From positions 823,501 to 887,500 of the forward strand of contig CAJNDS010002113.1 of the NCBI GenBank assembly GCA_905221605.1: DNA of 64,000 nt. Direction: 5' to 3'. Within the stretch, counting starts at the first letter, position 1; every line of letters begins with the position of its first letter. Positions 21,548-31,416 of the stretch are shown here, in pieces. The translations under genes were made by a program, and so were the position numbers. This DNA is from Symbiodinium natans. Lineage: Eukaryota > Sar > Dinophyceae > Suessiales > Symbiodiniaceae. The notes under the pieces were generated by a model, which saw only the letters and a program-made list of their open reading frames with translations, made no database searches and was not told the origin of the DNA.

Positions 21548-24500
21548 ACCTTGAGCCCCTGGGATCAACGAGTTTACCAAGGCTCCATGGTGCCCTTAGG
21601 AGGCGACTACATCCGGGTGCAAGGCTGGGACAGCGATGAGTCGGGAACCACGTGGGGTTTATTTCGGGTTTAGGGTGCAGGGTTTTGGGTTTAGGCTTTA
21701 GGGTGCAGGGTTTAGGATTTTGGGTTTAGATCACTATCTCCCTGCCAGTCCCTACCCCCACCCCACCCTAAGTCTTAAACCCTCAAATGCATGACAAAGA
21801 ACCTTCAACTGCAGCAACACCACCAAGTGCAGGTCCTTGCTTGGTTTATGTTGTTTGTTGGGAGTGTTTTTGACTGAGCAAGGAACAAGGACTGCTTGAT
21901 GACTACCATACTAGTCGTTCTGGTTTAGAATATAATGTCATGTAATATGAATATAAAAAGCCAACAATGATAACCATAATGGTCATAGTAATACTGCCAA
22001 TACTACAAAAATCCCAAAGATATCGAGCCTTGAGGCCGCACTGCGAGCAAGGATTCGGCGAGCGGGTCGTCATGGTGGAACCGGAGACTTGATTCAAGGT
22101 AACCCCAAGCTCTAACCAAAAATCTCGGGAGTTGTGACTTCAACACCTCATTGCTGCTACAGTATCTGAAAACGGCTTAGGGTGTACCCGGCGGGAGGTT
22201 AGGGAGGGATCAGTTGTAGCAAAGACTATTCGGGCGACTTTCGATGCCCTCCAACAGCACCCGGCACCTCAAAGGAGAAACCGCAACCCCTGTTCATTCT
22301 CCAGCAGGGGCTTGCTGAACAATGGTCAGGCCCATGTCCCAACCGACAAATCGACTTCAAGCAGGGAGGCATCTTCTGTCTACGGGGGTAGGGGAAGAAC
22401 ATGTCCGTGTACGGGCTTGGCGAGACAATGCTGGCGTACTCCTATTTTTCGACATGTGAGAATGCTTTTCTTTCAACACGAGTCGGAAACCCTAACCCCT
22501 AAACCCTGTTCGATACAACAATTCCTTCTGACCATCGGGCCACAGAGGGGACACAAATAATGGCATCTCCTTGAATACAAGACGTATACCGTTGGGGACG
22601 TAAATTCACCGTACCCAAAAGAGCCCAGGGTCTAAGAATCATATACCTAAAATCGGCGAAGGTGTATGATCCCGATGTGTTTGGGTTCATGTCATCCCCA
22701 AGGCTAGGATGCCCAGTAGTACCCTTATTCCCTTTTTGGTAGGTTTAGGTTCCCTTATAAACCCCTTTAAGCAAAAAAGGGCACCCTTTGTCATCCTAGG
22801 TTACTGGGCAACCTAGAAGGTGTATGCCAGTGACTGAGCCCTTAGGACCCGCAAGCTGGCTTCCTGGCTGGTGAAGAACCATTATCTGGCAAACGCTTCA
22901 GCGATTGTGGTTATGTGCCTGGGCGGCATGTGGATGAGGGTTTCGGGGGGTTTTGGGGAGGCTTTTGTGGGTTAAACCGTTAACCCTAAACCCTAACCCG
23001 CTGCCAGACTTGTCTTGTCCCGAATCCAGCCTCCGCAGCTGCCTCCGAGGTTTGACACGTACCTTACCTGCGTTGATATAGACTCTCGGCCGCATCCGAC
23101 AGACACGTACACGTTGGAGGTTAGGAAGGGAAGGAAGGAAGGGAAGGAAGGAAGGGAAGGAAGGAAGGGAAGGAAGGAAGGGAAGGAAGGAAGGAAGGGA
23201 AGGAAGGAAGGGAAGGAAGGAAGGGAAGGAAGGAAGGAATCGACCAGTGGCATACGGCCACGGCCTCCTGCGCTCTTCCCCGCTGAGCAGGCCTTCGCCA
23301 GCGGTTGGAGGTTAGGGACAGCTGAGGGCGGCACAGTGTAGTCTTGATGTTGGCTCAAAGACTCCTGGAGTTGCGATCCGTAGGCTCGAAAAATCGTCAT
23401 GGTGTCAGCGGCCATTTCGATGTGCAGTGGTACCTCCGAAGTATGCTCGCACACGACCCCGAATCCTGAATCCCCGAGCCCATCAGCCTAAACCCTAACC
23501 CTTGATTCAGCCCAGAGCTTCGATGACGGAACCTAAGCCCTAAGGGTTTAGGGTTTAGGGTTTAGGGTTTAGGGTCTGAGACTGCTCGGGAGGTCACACA
23601 CAGAGATACTACATCGCACCAAGGACTATCGTGCTCTCGAAGAGGAGACCCCTACTCTAGTGGTGCGGCTGTCGGACTTATGCTTGCTCATGCACCTTGG
23701 CAAGGCACCGTTTCAGGAGCTACTTGAAGGTTCATGGGCAGTCATAAGTGGCGTTATAAGTAGGGTAGCTTGTAGTCTAACTGGTCAGAACCTCGTTTAG
23801 GGTACTTCTCACCCTGCTTATAGTTATCTACCCATGACCCTACAAGTATGTCTTTTGATGATTCATCTGTTCCCCTGGTGTGTATCAAAACATTAGGCAC
23901 CCCTTTCAGACCCCGCAAGCCAGGAATGTGCAGCTTAAGGCACTCTAAAGTTGAATACGAGGGTTTTTTCTCTTTGCTGCCAAAGGTCCGTGAAGGCTTG
24001 TTGCTCAAACGGTTTTGCATGCTTACCAGAATGCGTGCCGCCCACTTCAATGCCTTATCGGCCATGTTGCATAGATGCAGCTGCCATAGGAGTACTTACG
24101 CTTCGTCAAGAATCTGCCTACCTCCAACCTTCAGTCGAACATTGTTCCGCTTATCAGCCCTAAACCCTAGACCCTAAACCCTCAAACCAGAGGTACACCA
24201 TAGAACTCTTTCTCTTCCTCGCCGTGCACGGCATATCCATCGTCATGAAGCTCTGGCGTGACGCGTTTTTCATGCTACGGCCTCAGACCGTTTAGGGTTC
24301 ATAGGGTTTATAGGGTTTATAGGGTTTATAGGGTTTATAGGGTTTATAGGGTTTATAGGGTTTGTAGGGTTTATAGGGTTTAGAGGATTTGTAGGGTTTA
24401 CAGGGTTTATAGGGCGTACAGGGCTTATAGGGTTTATAGGGTTTATAGGGTTTAAAGGGTTTATAGGGTTTCTAGGGTTTAGGGTTTTGATGGAGAACGC

Positions 24501-25521
24501 GCTGTCAGCAACTTACTTCATGACTTAAAGGCGGGCCACCTCTTCCACTGAAGACTCAGGCCCAGAAGCCAAAAGAAGCTTTGCAAAAAAGTGAACATGC
24601 AGGGTTTAGGGTTTAGGGTTTAGGGTTTAGGGTTTAGGGTTTAGGGTTTAGGGAGGGTAACCCTAGGGTTTAGGGTTTAGGGTGCGAAGGGTAAAGCAAA
24701 GAGCCTTCTTGCAAACATTGGACACCCTTGAACCTAACCCAAAATTCCCCGTGGAGCAGTCCTAGACTCCTAGACGGGTAGCAACTACGCAAACTAGGCC
24801 TCGTGCGAGCGTGAGGGCCGAAACCCTTGCAGAAACCTGAAGGCATGATGCTTCCTTCATGTATCTTATAAGGCGGACAGGGGTTAGAATTTAGGGTTTT
24901 GGGTTTAGGGCTCATAAACCTTAATGTTCCTGCTTTGCGAGCTGTCTGCTGCCAGGATTGATGTTGGAGTTCTTGTGTGTGGCTACGTGCCCTGGCTGAA
25001 CTTGGGGGCCGTGGCTTTGTGGGTCTTCTTCAATTTGGAGAATTTGGAGCCCTAAACCCCAAACGCTAAACACTCCCTAAACCCTAAACGCTAACCCTAA
25101 ACCCTAAACCCTAAACCCCAAACACCTAAACACCTGAAAACCCTAAGCCATAAACCCTAAACCCTAAACCCTACACCCTACACCCTAAACCCTAAACCCT
25201 AAACCCGAACGCGGGGGTATTTAGGGTTGCTCGCACAGGCCAAAGCTGATGGACAGCTTGTCGGTTTAGGTTTAGGGTTTATTAGGGTTTAGGGTTAGGA
25301 AGCGCGAACACTGGTAAGAATGCACCGACGCATCAACGATGCAGGGGCTTAAGGTTTTGGGGTTTAGGCTACAAGGGTTTGCTGACTGCCGCATGTCCAC
25401 CTTAGACACTCTTTCCGAGCGCGAGGGCTGGGACTTAATCCCCGACTTTTGGAAAGCCTTCTCGTCTGGCAGTGCCCTTGCAAAAGTGCCCTTGCAAAAG
25501 CGCATTCCACATGCTCCGTGA
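21548..25521 (+). CDS. Multi-span membrane protein gene (unknown family)
   Basis: Exons: 21548-21656 after AAGCAG (QGSMVPLGGDYIRVQGWDSD); 22020-22098 before GTAACC (SLEAALRARIRRAGRHGG); 22856-22939, 28 codons, phase 0/0 (ASAIVVMCLGGMWM, a membrane span); 23624-23729 (LVVRLSDLCLLMHLGKAPFQ) continuing in frame across family A element 23723-23846; 24204-24289 (LFLFLAVHGISIVMKLW) directly before GTTTAG; 24956 to about 25040 (VGVLVCGYVPWLNLGAVALW); about 25383-25521 (TLSEREGWDLIPDFWKAFSS). At least three hydrophobic spans suggest an integral membrane protein such as a channel or transporter. The first and last exons may belong to neighbours. Introns contain family A and C elements, an AAGG tract and arrays. 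Confidence 0.5.
22704..22816 (+). mobile_element. Family C foldback, copy 1
   Basis: CTAGGATGCCCAGTAGTACC at the left and GTTACTGGGCAACCTAG at the right are inverted repeats of about 17 bp. The interior AGGTTCCCTTATAAACCCC and AAAAAAGGGCACCCTTTGTC defines the family. It lies 40 bp before the membrane exon at 22856. Confidence 0.75.
23119..23239. repeat. (GGAAGGAA)n purine microsatellite
   Basis: Roughly 120 bp of GGAAGGAAGGAA-type units. The Lys/Gly/Glu frame and its Phe/Leu/Pro complement are artefacts. Confidence 0.9.
23723..23846 (+). mobile_element. Family A foldback (Stowaway-like), copy 4, acting as an intron
   Basis: Left CTTGAAGGTTCATGGGCAG, right CTACCCATGACCCTACAAG, flanked by TA. 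The preceding exon reads QELLE up to CTTGAAG, GTTCAT is the donor, and ACAAG|TATG is the acceptor. The next codons (VCLLMIHLFPW) stay open and hydrophobic. Confidence 0.75.
24290..24490. repeat. Array of 9-bp GGGTTTATA units
   Basis: About 20 units of GGGTTTATA with occasional GGGTTTGTA, GGGCTTATA and GGGTTTACA variants, between single GGGTTTAGG units at each end. It begins at the donor of the exon ending at 24289. It is a lengthened derivative of the telomere-like heptamer. Confidence 0.9.
24600..24684. repeat. (TTTAGGG)n array
   Basis: Eight or more pure units, a short break, then three more. Confidence 0.9.
25050..25210. repeat. CCCTAAA array with variants
   Basis: Mixed CCCTAAA, CCCCAAA, CGCTAAA and CCCTACA units following the membrane exon at 24956. 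Confidence 0.85.
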
Positions 25522-25529
25522 ACTTGGCC

Positions 25530-26180
25530 TTCATCCAGTCGGCGTCCCCAGCGAAGGTTTTAGAATCCTCGTCGCTGCCTCACGACGACCCTACTTAAAG
25601 TCGTACACCAGGACATACCAGGGCCAAGCGTAGCCTCGTTTTTGGTTGGCGTCAGGTTCTCATACAAACCCCATCAAGCCAAGGAACCGAAACTGGCGGA
25701 AACGAAAACCTCGCAACCTACATAAATTCCCGACACCCCCTACTCCTCTGAAAGCAAGGTAGAGCTTGTGCTCAGCCTCACTGGGATGGGCGAATTCTTT
25801 GGTCGAATTGGCATGCGCCTGGGCTTGATTTTGAGGGTCCAGGATGCAGGGATTGCAGCTATATAGCAAAGTCTCATGGATCCATGAGGGTCCTTAGGAC
25901 GTTAAGGATGCAGGGATTGCAGCTCGATGCTCCTGAGAAGCATGATGCTTGGCCTGGGGCTTGGTTGGATGACGAGTTTCCAACACCCCCCCCCCCCCCC
26001 CCACAAACAAACAAGAAAAGAAAACCTCCTGAAACCCACGTCTTGGTGGCCTGCCTTTGGCTTATTCTTGCAGGGCTGATTCTTGTGGCACGGCTGAGTT
26101 TTTTCGGGCCGGCTGCCTTTTCATCAGTTTAGGGTGCAGGGTTGCAATTGGACGCGCTGGAATAGAGTTCTCTTTGGGGT
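25530..26180. other. No supported gene; polyC and a 20-bp direct repeat
   Basis: AGGATGCAGGGATTGCAGCT occurs at 25841 and again at 25905, flanking a small palindrome CTCATGGATCCATGAG. A polyC run is at 25986-26003. A Cys-rich minus frame near 25660-25869 is unconvincing. Confidence 0.4.
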
Positions 26181-26187
26181 CTGGGAC

Positions 26188-26286
26188 CCAGAGTTCGCCC
26201 TTGTCTCCTTTTTTAGGGTTAGGTTCCCTTATAAGCCCGTTGAAACCAAACAGGCCCACCCTGTGTATTCCTAGGTTACTCGTGGG
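26188..26286 (+). mobile_element. Family C foldback, copy 2
   Basis: The core AGGTTCCCTTATAAGCCCG and TTCCTAGGTTACT matches copy 1. The terminal repeats are weaker (GTTCGCCC and CGTGGGG). Confidence 0.6.
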
Positions 26287-26299
26287 GCTGGGGTTCAAC

Positions 26300-27450
26300 T
26301 CGGCTTTCCGTGAAGGTGGAAGTTGAGGCGATGTTTGGCCGTGATGGAAAGTGCTCGTTCAGCGTGGGGGTTTGTGAGTTTGTAGGGCCTTTGGGCTTCA
26401 GACTGTAGACTTTTAGAGGCTTCGGTGGAGGATTTTGATTTTAGGGGTGTTGAGGTCCAGCGCTTCAGGGTTTAGGTTCTGATGAGCCTGGGGCGACATT
26501 TTTGGTACGCATCTCAACTTTTCTGCAGTCCCAGCAGGGCCCGGCTGCAAAGGACGCCGCTCCACGAAAGCAACACAATAGGGTAGGGAGGTTAAGAGCT
26601 TTTGGTGTAGGGTTGAGGTCGGATTCTGCACAACAGAAGCTGGCCACGCCCTTCGACACGTCCGAATAACTCCGGCAGGCACCTAACACCGGACAGGCTT
26701 AATGCCAGTTGAAACTGTCTTACGAAGCCAGCTTAATTTGAAATGATAAGGCTGCTCATGTAGCCCACGGCTTCTTGCCCTCAATTGTATTGGGTTTTCT
26801 GTGACCCGCCAACCCAGCTCCGGAGTTGTGTGGGGGAGGGGCGGAGGGGGGGCGGAGGGGGGGCGGGGGGGGGGGCAGATTTGGGCCAAATCCATTCACT
26901 TTTTGTGTATGTGTGTATGTATGAATGAATGAACGAACGAATGAATGAATGAATGGATGTACGCATGTATGTATGTATGTATGTATGTATGTGTGTATGT
27001 ATGTGTATATATACATATGTACTAACCCTAGCTAAGCCCTATAAACCCCACACATATATACGCCACAGAAAGCTGTCTGTAGTGGCCCCCCAGTAGCCCA
27101 CCAGCGTCGGCCCAGGCTGCGTTTGCTGCGGGTCGCCCGAGTCCTGCGTAACTCGAATGGGAAGAATTGACCAGTGGCTGCGGGCGTATCAGGGTAAAGG
27201 GTTTAGAGTTTAAGCTTTAGGGTTAGAGGAAAGGCCCGCAAGCACAGTTGCAGAAAGGGTAAAGCGTATGTTTCTGGAGGCTTCCTCTGGGTCACAGCAT
27301 CCTTGCGTTTTGGGCTTCTGCAGCATTGAAGCGGGGTGTTGGGGGCTTGTAGAGCGCATCGTTTGTATATTGTCTAGGGATGAACTGGCGAGCTTCTTCC
27401 AAGTGCAACTCCTTGGAGTTCGTTCTGGGCCATCAGTTCACCCTGCGTGA
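26300..27450. other. Simple repeats; no supported gene
   Basis: 26820-26880 is a G-rich tract. 26900-27020 is (GTAT)n and (GAAT)n with AT at the end. Frames of 86-89 codons on the minus strand are low-complexity artefacts. The GC-rich unique sequence at 27080-27190 shows no clear exon. Confidence 0.5.
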
Positions 27451-27454
27451 CAAG

Positions 27455-27498
27455 TCCTGGAGTTTGAGAGTAACCTTCTGCACTATTTCAAGAACATG
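27455..27498 (+). CDS. 44-nt microexon
   Basis: Between GACAAG and GTAGGA the frame reads LEFESNLLHYFKNM, a good amphipathic peptide. Isolated; the protein is unknown. Confidence 0.35.
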
Positions 27499-27509
27499 GT
27501 AGGAGCTTT

Positions 27510-28800
27510 GGATACTTAAATCCCTCTTGTGAGCACGTCCGCACGTCGAGCTCATGTTTGCAGACGAAAATCGGCCATGTCCCTTCAAGGTTCAGCAACC
27601 GGTGGCCATGTTAAGACGGAAGTTTTGATGCAAAAAGCAGGGTGCGATCGAAAGTGCGCGGGGGGATTATGCTGAAGAGTCCACAGAACTCTCCAAGAAG
27701 TAAGGTATGCCTTTGCAAGAGACAGCCATACATGTAGTTGGATGTAGTTTACTGGGTTGCGGGGGTTCCTACTATAGCTACTTACACCAAACAAGTATGT
27801 ACTTTTTTTCCAGGGTCTACTCCAAAGTAGGTTCAGGGTTCTTCAGGTAGGGTTTTGGAACTCATGACAGCCAAGTCGCAGGTCTGACCCGACTCTTGCG
27901 GAAAAGCACCTCTCTAAAAGAGCTCCTTGGCTGGTTTGTTGGGATTTGGAATAAAGTTTCAAATCTCTGTGGTTCTGATCCCTATATACCTTCTGAAGCC
28001 ATAAGACATTTCGTTGTTGCAGATGCCTCCGTCGCGGCAGATCCCCAAACCCGGTTTTCTCACCGTGGTACGGCTTCCTGCGACTACGCTGAGCTCCGGA
28101 GCCTGACATGACTGGGCATGCTTGCGGCCGATGAGCTATAGTCGCGTTTTGGTTTTTACCGTTTATTCTCGCAGTGTTATGTACGTGTATATCACTTTAC
28201 TACTATACAAAGGTCTTAATGTTGATATGCTATGAATATATTAGTATACATATATATATATTTATATTTATTTATTAGTATGTATGTATGTATGTATGTA
28301 TGTATGTATGTATGTATGTATGTAGCAAAATATCAGTATATGAAGATACCTCTTGTTCTAATACTGTCTTGGGTGAATGCAGAGCGTTAGAAGCAACCCC
28401 CTAGGATGCCACAGGATGCTAGCAAAAGCAGGGCACTCGAACTGCCCACATCTGTCATTCCTGGGGACAAGACACATAGGCGTACCTCCAGCGTACATCA
28501 GCCTCAAACCCCGAACTAACAACGTCGCGTTGCCGGAAGTGCTGCAGCCAAAGTAAAACCCCCAAAAGCTGTCTCAAGGATAAGACTCGAGTCGAATCCC
28601 CAATGTGTTCCAGATGCACCCAAACATGGGATGTATAGTGTGCGTATATATAGATGTATATATATATATATGTATATACAAGTGCATATTTCCTAGCATA
28701 CGTATATATATATATACAGCTTAGACATGTATGGGTATACGAAGCACGCCTTGAGCGTTTCTTGTCCCGAAGCGTTACCCACCGACAGGGTAGCTGGTCG
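27510..28800. other. No supported gene; AT-rich and (TATG)n tracts
   Basis: Frames at 27843-28111 overlap on both strands without a domain. 28140-28330 is AT-rich and contains the (TATG)n tract at 28277-28326. 28640-28720 is an AT-type microsatellite. Confidence 0.5.
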
Positions 28801-28805
28801 GCTAG

Positions 28806-28925
28806 GACGAGGGCTACTATTCGCTTAAGAACCGACCAAAAATAGAAATAGTAATGCGTGTATTACCCTTATGAGGAGGAATATGTTTTTTTTTGAGAGG
28901 GGGGGGGGGGTTCTTAAGCAATTCG
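28806..28925 (+). mobile_element. Family F foldback, copy 2
   Basis: CGCTTAAGAACC at the left faces GGTTCTTAAGC at the right. CCCTTATGAGGAGGAATATG and a polyG run fill the centre, as in copy 3 at 31272. Confidence 0.65.
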
Positions 28926-29159
28926 TAGAGGAGTGAAGGCAGAGCCAACACCGGACTTCCTTTGCCCAAGGCTCCGTCGGCTTCTGACCATGATGGCCAC
29001 CTGTATGAAACTCGGGCCAGTTCGGAAATGTTGTCTTATTTCTACGGAGCTTCAAATTTTTCCGTACATCCCAATAAAACCCCATTTAACCCATACAGTG
29101 AGGACCAAAAGAAGCCCCAAAGTATACTACAGCAGTTGATAGACCATGAACCCTTTTAG
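28926..29159 (+). CDS. Possible terminal exon, unknown protein
   Basis: The plus frame ending at the TAG at 29157-29159 reads MLSYFYGASNFSVHPN and then QKKPQSILQQLIDHEPF. Codon choice and the hydrophilic end look genuine and there is no array inside. The preceding family F element could be the upstream intron. Two other frames are also partly open. Confidence 0.35.
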
Positions 29160-29228
29160 GGTTCATGTGGTTTTGCTTGGGTTCACTTCTTTACGCCTAG
29201 ACCCGAAACCCTAAACCCTACCCGCCAA

Positions 29229-29296
29229 GACCCAAGGAAAGCCCTGGGCTGGTCTTTTCTGATCTGCTTCGGCGTCATGCAGCTGGGCGAGTCGAT
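29229..29296 (+). CDS. Membrane-span exon between CCCTAAA tracts
   Basis: Between CCAAG and CCTAAAACCC the frame reads DPRKALGWSFLICFGVMQLG. The donor is not a clear GT; a GT or GA within GAGTCGATACC is possible. It could be an upstream exon of the channel gene at 31.4 kb. Confidence 0.35.
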
Positions 29297-29361
29297 ACCT
29301 AAAACCCTAAACCCTAAGCCCTGTCCGAGTATGACTTCCCCCTAGCTGGGTTAACTTCAGC

Positions 29362-29440
29362 TAGGCTGCCCAGTAACAAAGGCTTAAAAAGGGTGCCCTT
29401 TTTTGCTTCAAGGGGTCTATAAGGGGGGGGTTATAGTAGC
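29362..29440 (-). mobile_element. Family C foldback, copy 3 (inverted)
   Basis: On the minus strand it reads GAAGCAAAAAAGGGCACCC and then TTGTTACTGGGCAGCCTAGC, as in copy 1. The other end is masked by a polyG run. Confidence 0.6.
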
Positions 29441-29747
29441 TTAGGGTGTTTGGAGGGTTTAAGAGGTCAGAGGTTTAGGGCCAGGGGGTTTAGAGCGCTA
29501 GGGGGGTTTATGGGACTTGTGCTTTGTCTTCATTCTAAATTCTCTGGGTTCCTGGCTCTGGCGAATCTAAGTTGACAGTTCCTGGCGTCCTTCGCCCCAT
29601 TCCCGTGTGCCTAGCCTAGCCATGTGGGTTCGGAGTGGGCCCTGCACCACACACCCTCAGCCTTCAACCCAGTTCCGGAATGTGAGAGACCCCTTTGATG
29701 CAGCGTGGTTGGGGGGCTAAGGCCCGTTGAGAAGGGCCACCCAGAAT

Positions 29748-29838
29748 CGGGGACCCCCGTATATAGATCCCCAAATAGGATTCCCTTATGATAAGGACCC
29801 CAATAAGGTACCCCTAATTTCGGAAACCCCCTTTTGGG
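29748..29838 (-). mobile_element. Family E foldback, copy 3 (inverted)
   Basis: The minus strand reads GGGGGTTTCCGAAATTAGGG and then GTACCTTATTGGGGTCCTTA, the same order as copy 2. Confidence 0.65.
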
Positions 29839-29998
29839 CATGCTATCTTGACCCAGATTTTGACGCTTGGGTCTGCGACTGGACGCTTGGGGGATGCCGC
29901 GCTCTCCTCATAACGAGGTCTCTCAATCGTGGGGGTTACATTATACATATATATAGTACTATATTGAGATCTTGATGTCTTAATATATCTTGAACATT

Positions 29999-30046
29999 TT
30001 TTAATTTTAACGCTACGCGACCCGCCTCGGCCTGGCCCAGTGCAGC
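29999..30046 (-). repeat. Dispersed GC-rich repeat, copy 1
   Basis: AATTTTAACGCTACGCGACC followed by CGCCTCGGCC is repeated at 44560 with two mismatches in 30 bp. On the minus strand both read GRGGSRSVKI, so this may be the end of a dispersed retroelement or another repeat. Confidence 0.55.
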
Positions 30047-30149
30047 CCCCTGAGCTTGTGGAGCATGCAGCCCATCCAAAGGTGTCAAGCAAGAAGTTGC
30101 GCACGGTAGTTTGGGCCTCAACGCCAAATGCTAGATTGATGTGATGCGA

Positions 30150-30900
30150 GGCACGCGGCACACATGCTCAGCAACAGAGGCATGCTTCAGACACGCATAT
30201 CGCTTGCTGCGGACCGCACCCCGCATGGACCCCTTATGACCATGGACCCCCTATGCCCCCCATGCACCCCAACTTGCCATTACCTTTCTGTGCCCCGGAA
30301 CCGACCTCTACTGGAGGACCCCTTTGGCAGTAAGACCACACCTAGTCTAAATGCACCGGGCAACACTCCGCCATTGCCAAGGACTTTTTGGGCTATGCTC
30401 ATGGTGGAGATTGTCAACCCGTCCTCTGGCAGACATTCAGTGCTTGGCTTTTTTGCTGGCGTACCGGCTTTTGAGTTACTTTAGAGGGGTTTTGAGGCCC
30501 AGGGTAACCTCGTAGTTCATGACCGGAGGGGAAGTAGGGCAAGAACTGATCAGGCAATTCTTCTAGAGTTCGCTTCTTCTTCGGAGCAGTGGCGAGCAGC
30601 ATGTTTCTTGATGTACAAGTACTTCCATAAGCAACAACTTCAAGATTCAGCTTTCATTCCTGAAGATGCTCGGATGGAAACAGCTATGCGGGCACGTACC
30701 TGCTGCAAGTTGTCACCTCTTTGTTTTCGATGTCCATTTGCCGGGCGTATAGTGACTGTAGATTCTCTCTGGTTCGCGTAAGGCCTCATCGTCATGTTCT
30801 GCAGTCCAATACAAAAAAAACCCGCAAGCGGGCCTTTGCGCAGAAAACCTGCTGATGCCTGTTAGCACTTCGGTGCAAGTCGGCATTGCTACGGTAGCTC
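30150..30900. other. Weak frames only
   Basis: A plus frame at 30164-30484 ends in NPSSGRHSVLGFFAGVPA and a stop. A minus frame at 30713-30997 looks orderly (CAAAAVSAGTLLLQDGGA). They conflict with each other or with the zinc-cluster frame next door, so none is called. Confidence 0.3.
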
Positions 30901-30910
30901 CCCCATCCTG

Positions 30911-31063
30911 CAACAAAAGCGTCCCTGCACTAACTGCGGCCGCTGCGCAAGGATTGTCAAGGAGAAAGGGCATGCATACTTCGATGACTGCGCGCAATGT
31001 TTACGGGCCACGGGCTCCGCCTCTTGCCGGCAGAGGGCTTCTGGTTCGAAGACCCCAAAGCCT
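30911..31063 (+). CDS. Possible zinc-cluster exon
   Basis: One plus frame reads RPCTNCGRCARIVKEKGHAY and then FDDCAQCLRATGS, giving CxxCxxC and CxxC spacing that could bind zinc. A minus frame overlaps and is also open, so the strand is uncertain. The frame runs into CCTAAACCCTAAA at its end. Confidence 0.3.
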
Positions 31064-31271
31064 AAACCCTAAATGCCCGAAATGTGGCTTTAAGTCTGTG
31101 CAGTATCGCTTATGAACCCTGTGGAGCAGACCGCGGTAGCTGTTGTGGTTCATAGCTAGTGCCTAAATGCGTCTTCTGACTCAGTTGACACTCGGTTTAG
31201 GGCCGGTTTATAGAGCTGGGTTCCTGAATCCCATGATTCTGAAGGATTGGACAAAAGGTTGTGCAGGACAT

Positions 31272-31380
31272 AAGAACCCCACTTTTTGCTTAAGAACCAC
31301 CGCAAAGAACATATTCCTCCTTATAAGGGCAATATAGGATGTTTTTTTCGTGGGGGGGGGGGGGGGTATCTTAACCAAAT
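31272..31380 (+). mobile_element. Family F foldback, copy 3
   Basis: GCTTAAGAACC at the left and GGTATCTTAACC at the right. ATATTCCTCCTTATAAGGGC and a polyG run lie in the middle. It sits 36 bp before the channel exon at 31417. Confidence 0.65.
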
Positions 31381-31416
31381 GGCAGGTCCAGTGTCCTGCC
31401 TGACTGCGTCACTGAG

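Noticed and set aside
23015-23454. Gly/Lys/Arg/Glu plus frame and Pro/Ser/Phe minus frame of 108-153 codons
   Set aside because: Produced by the (GGAAGGAA)n tract.
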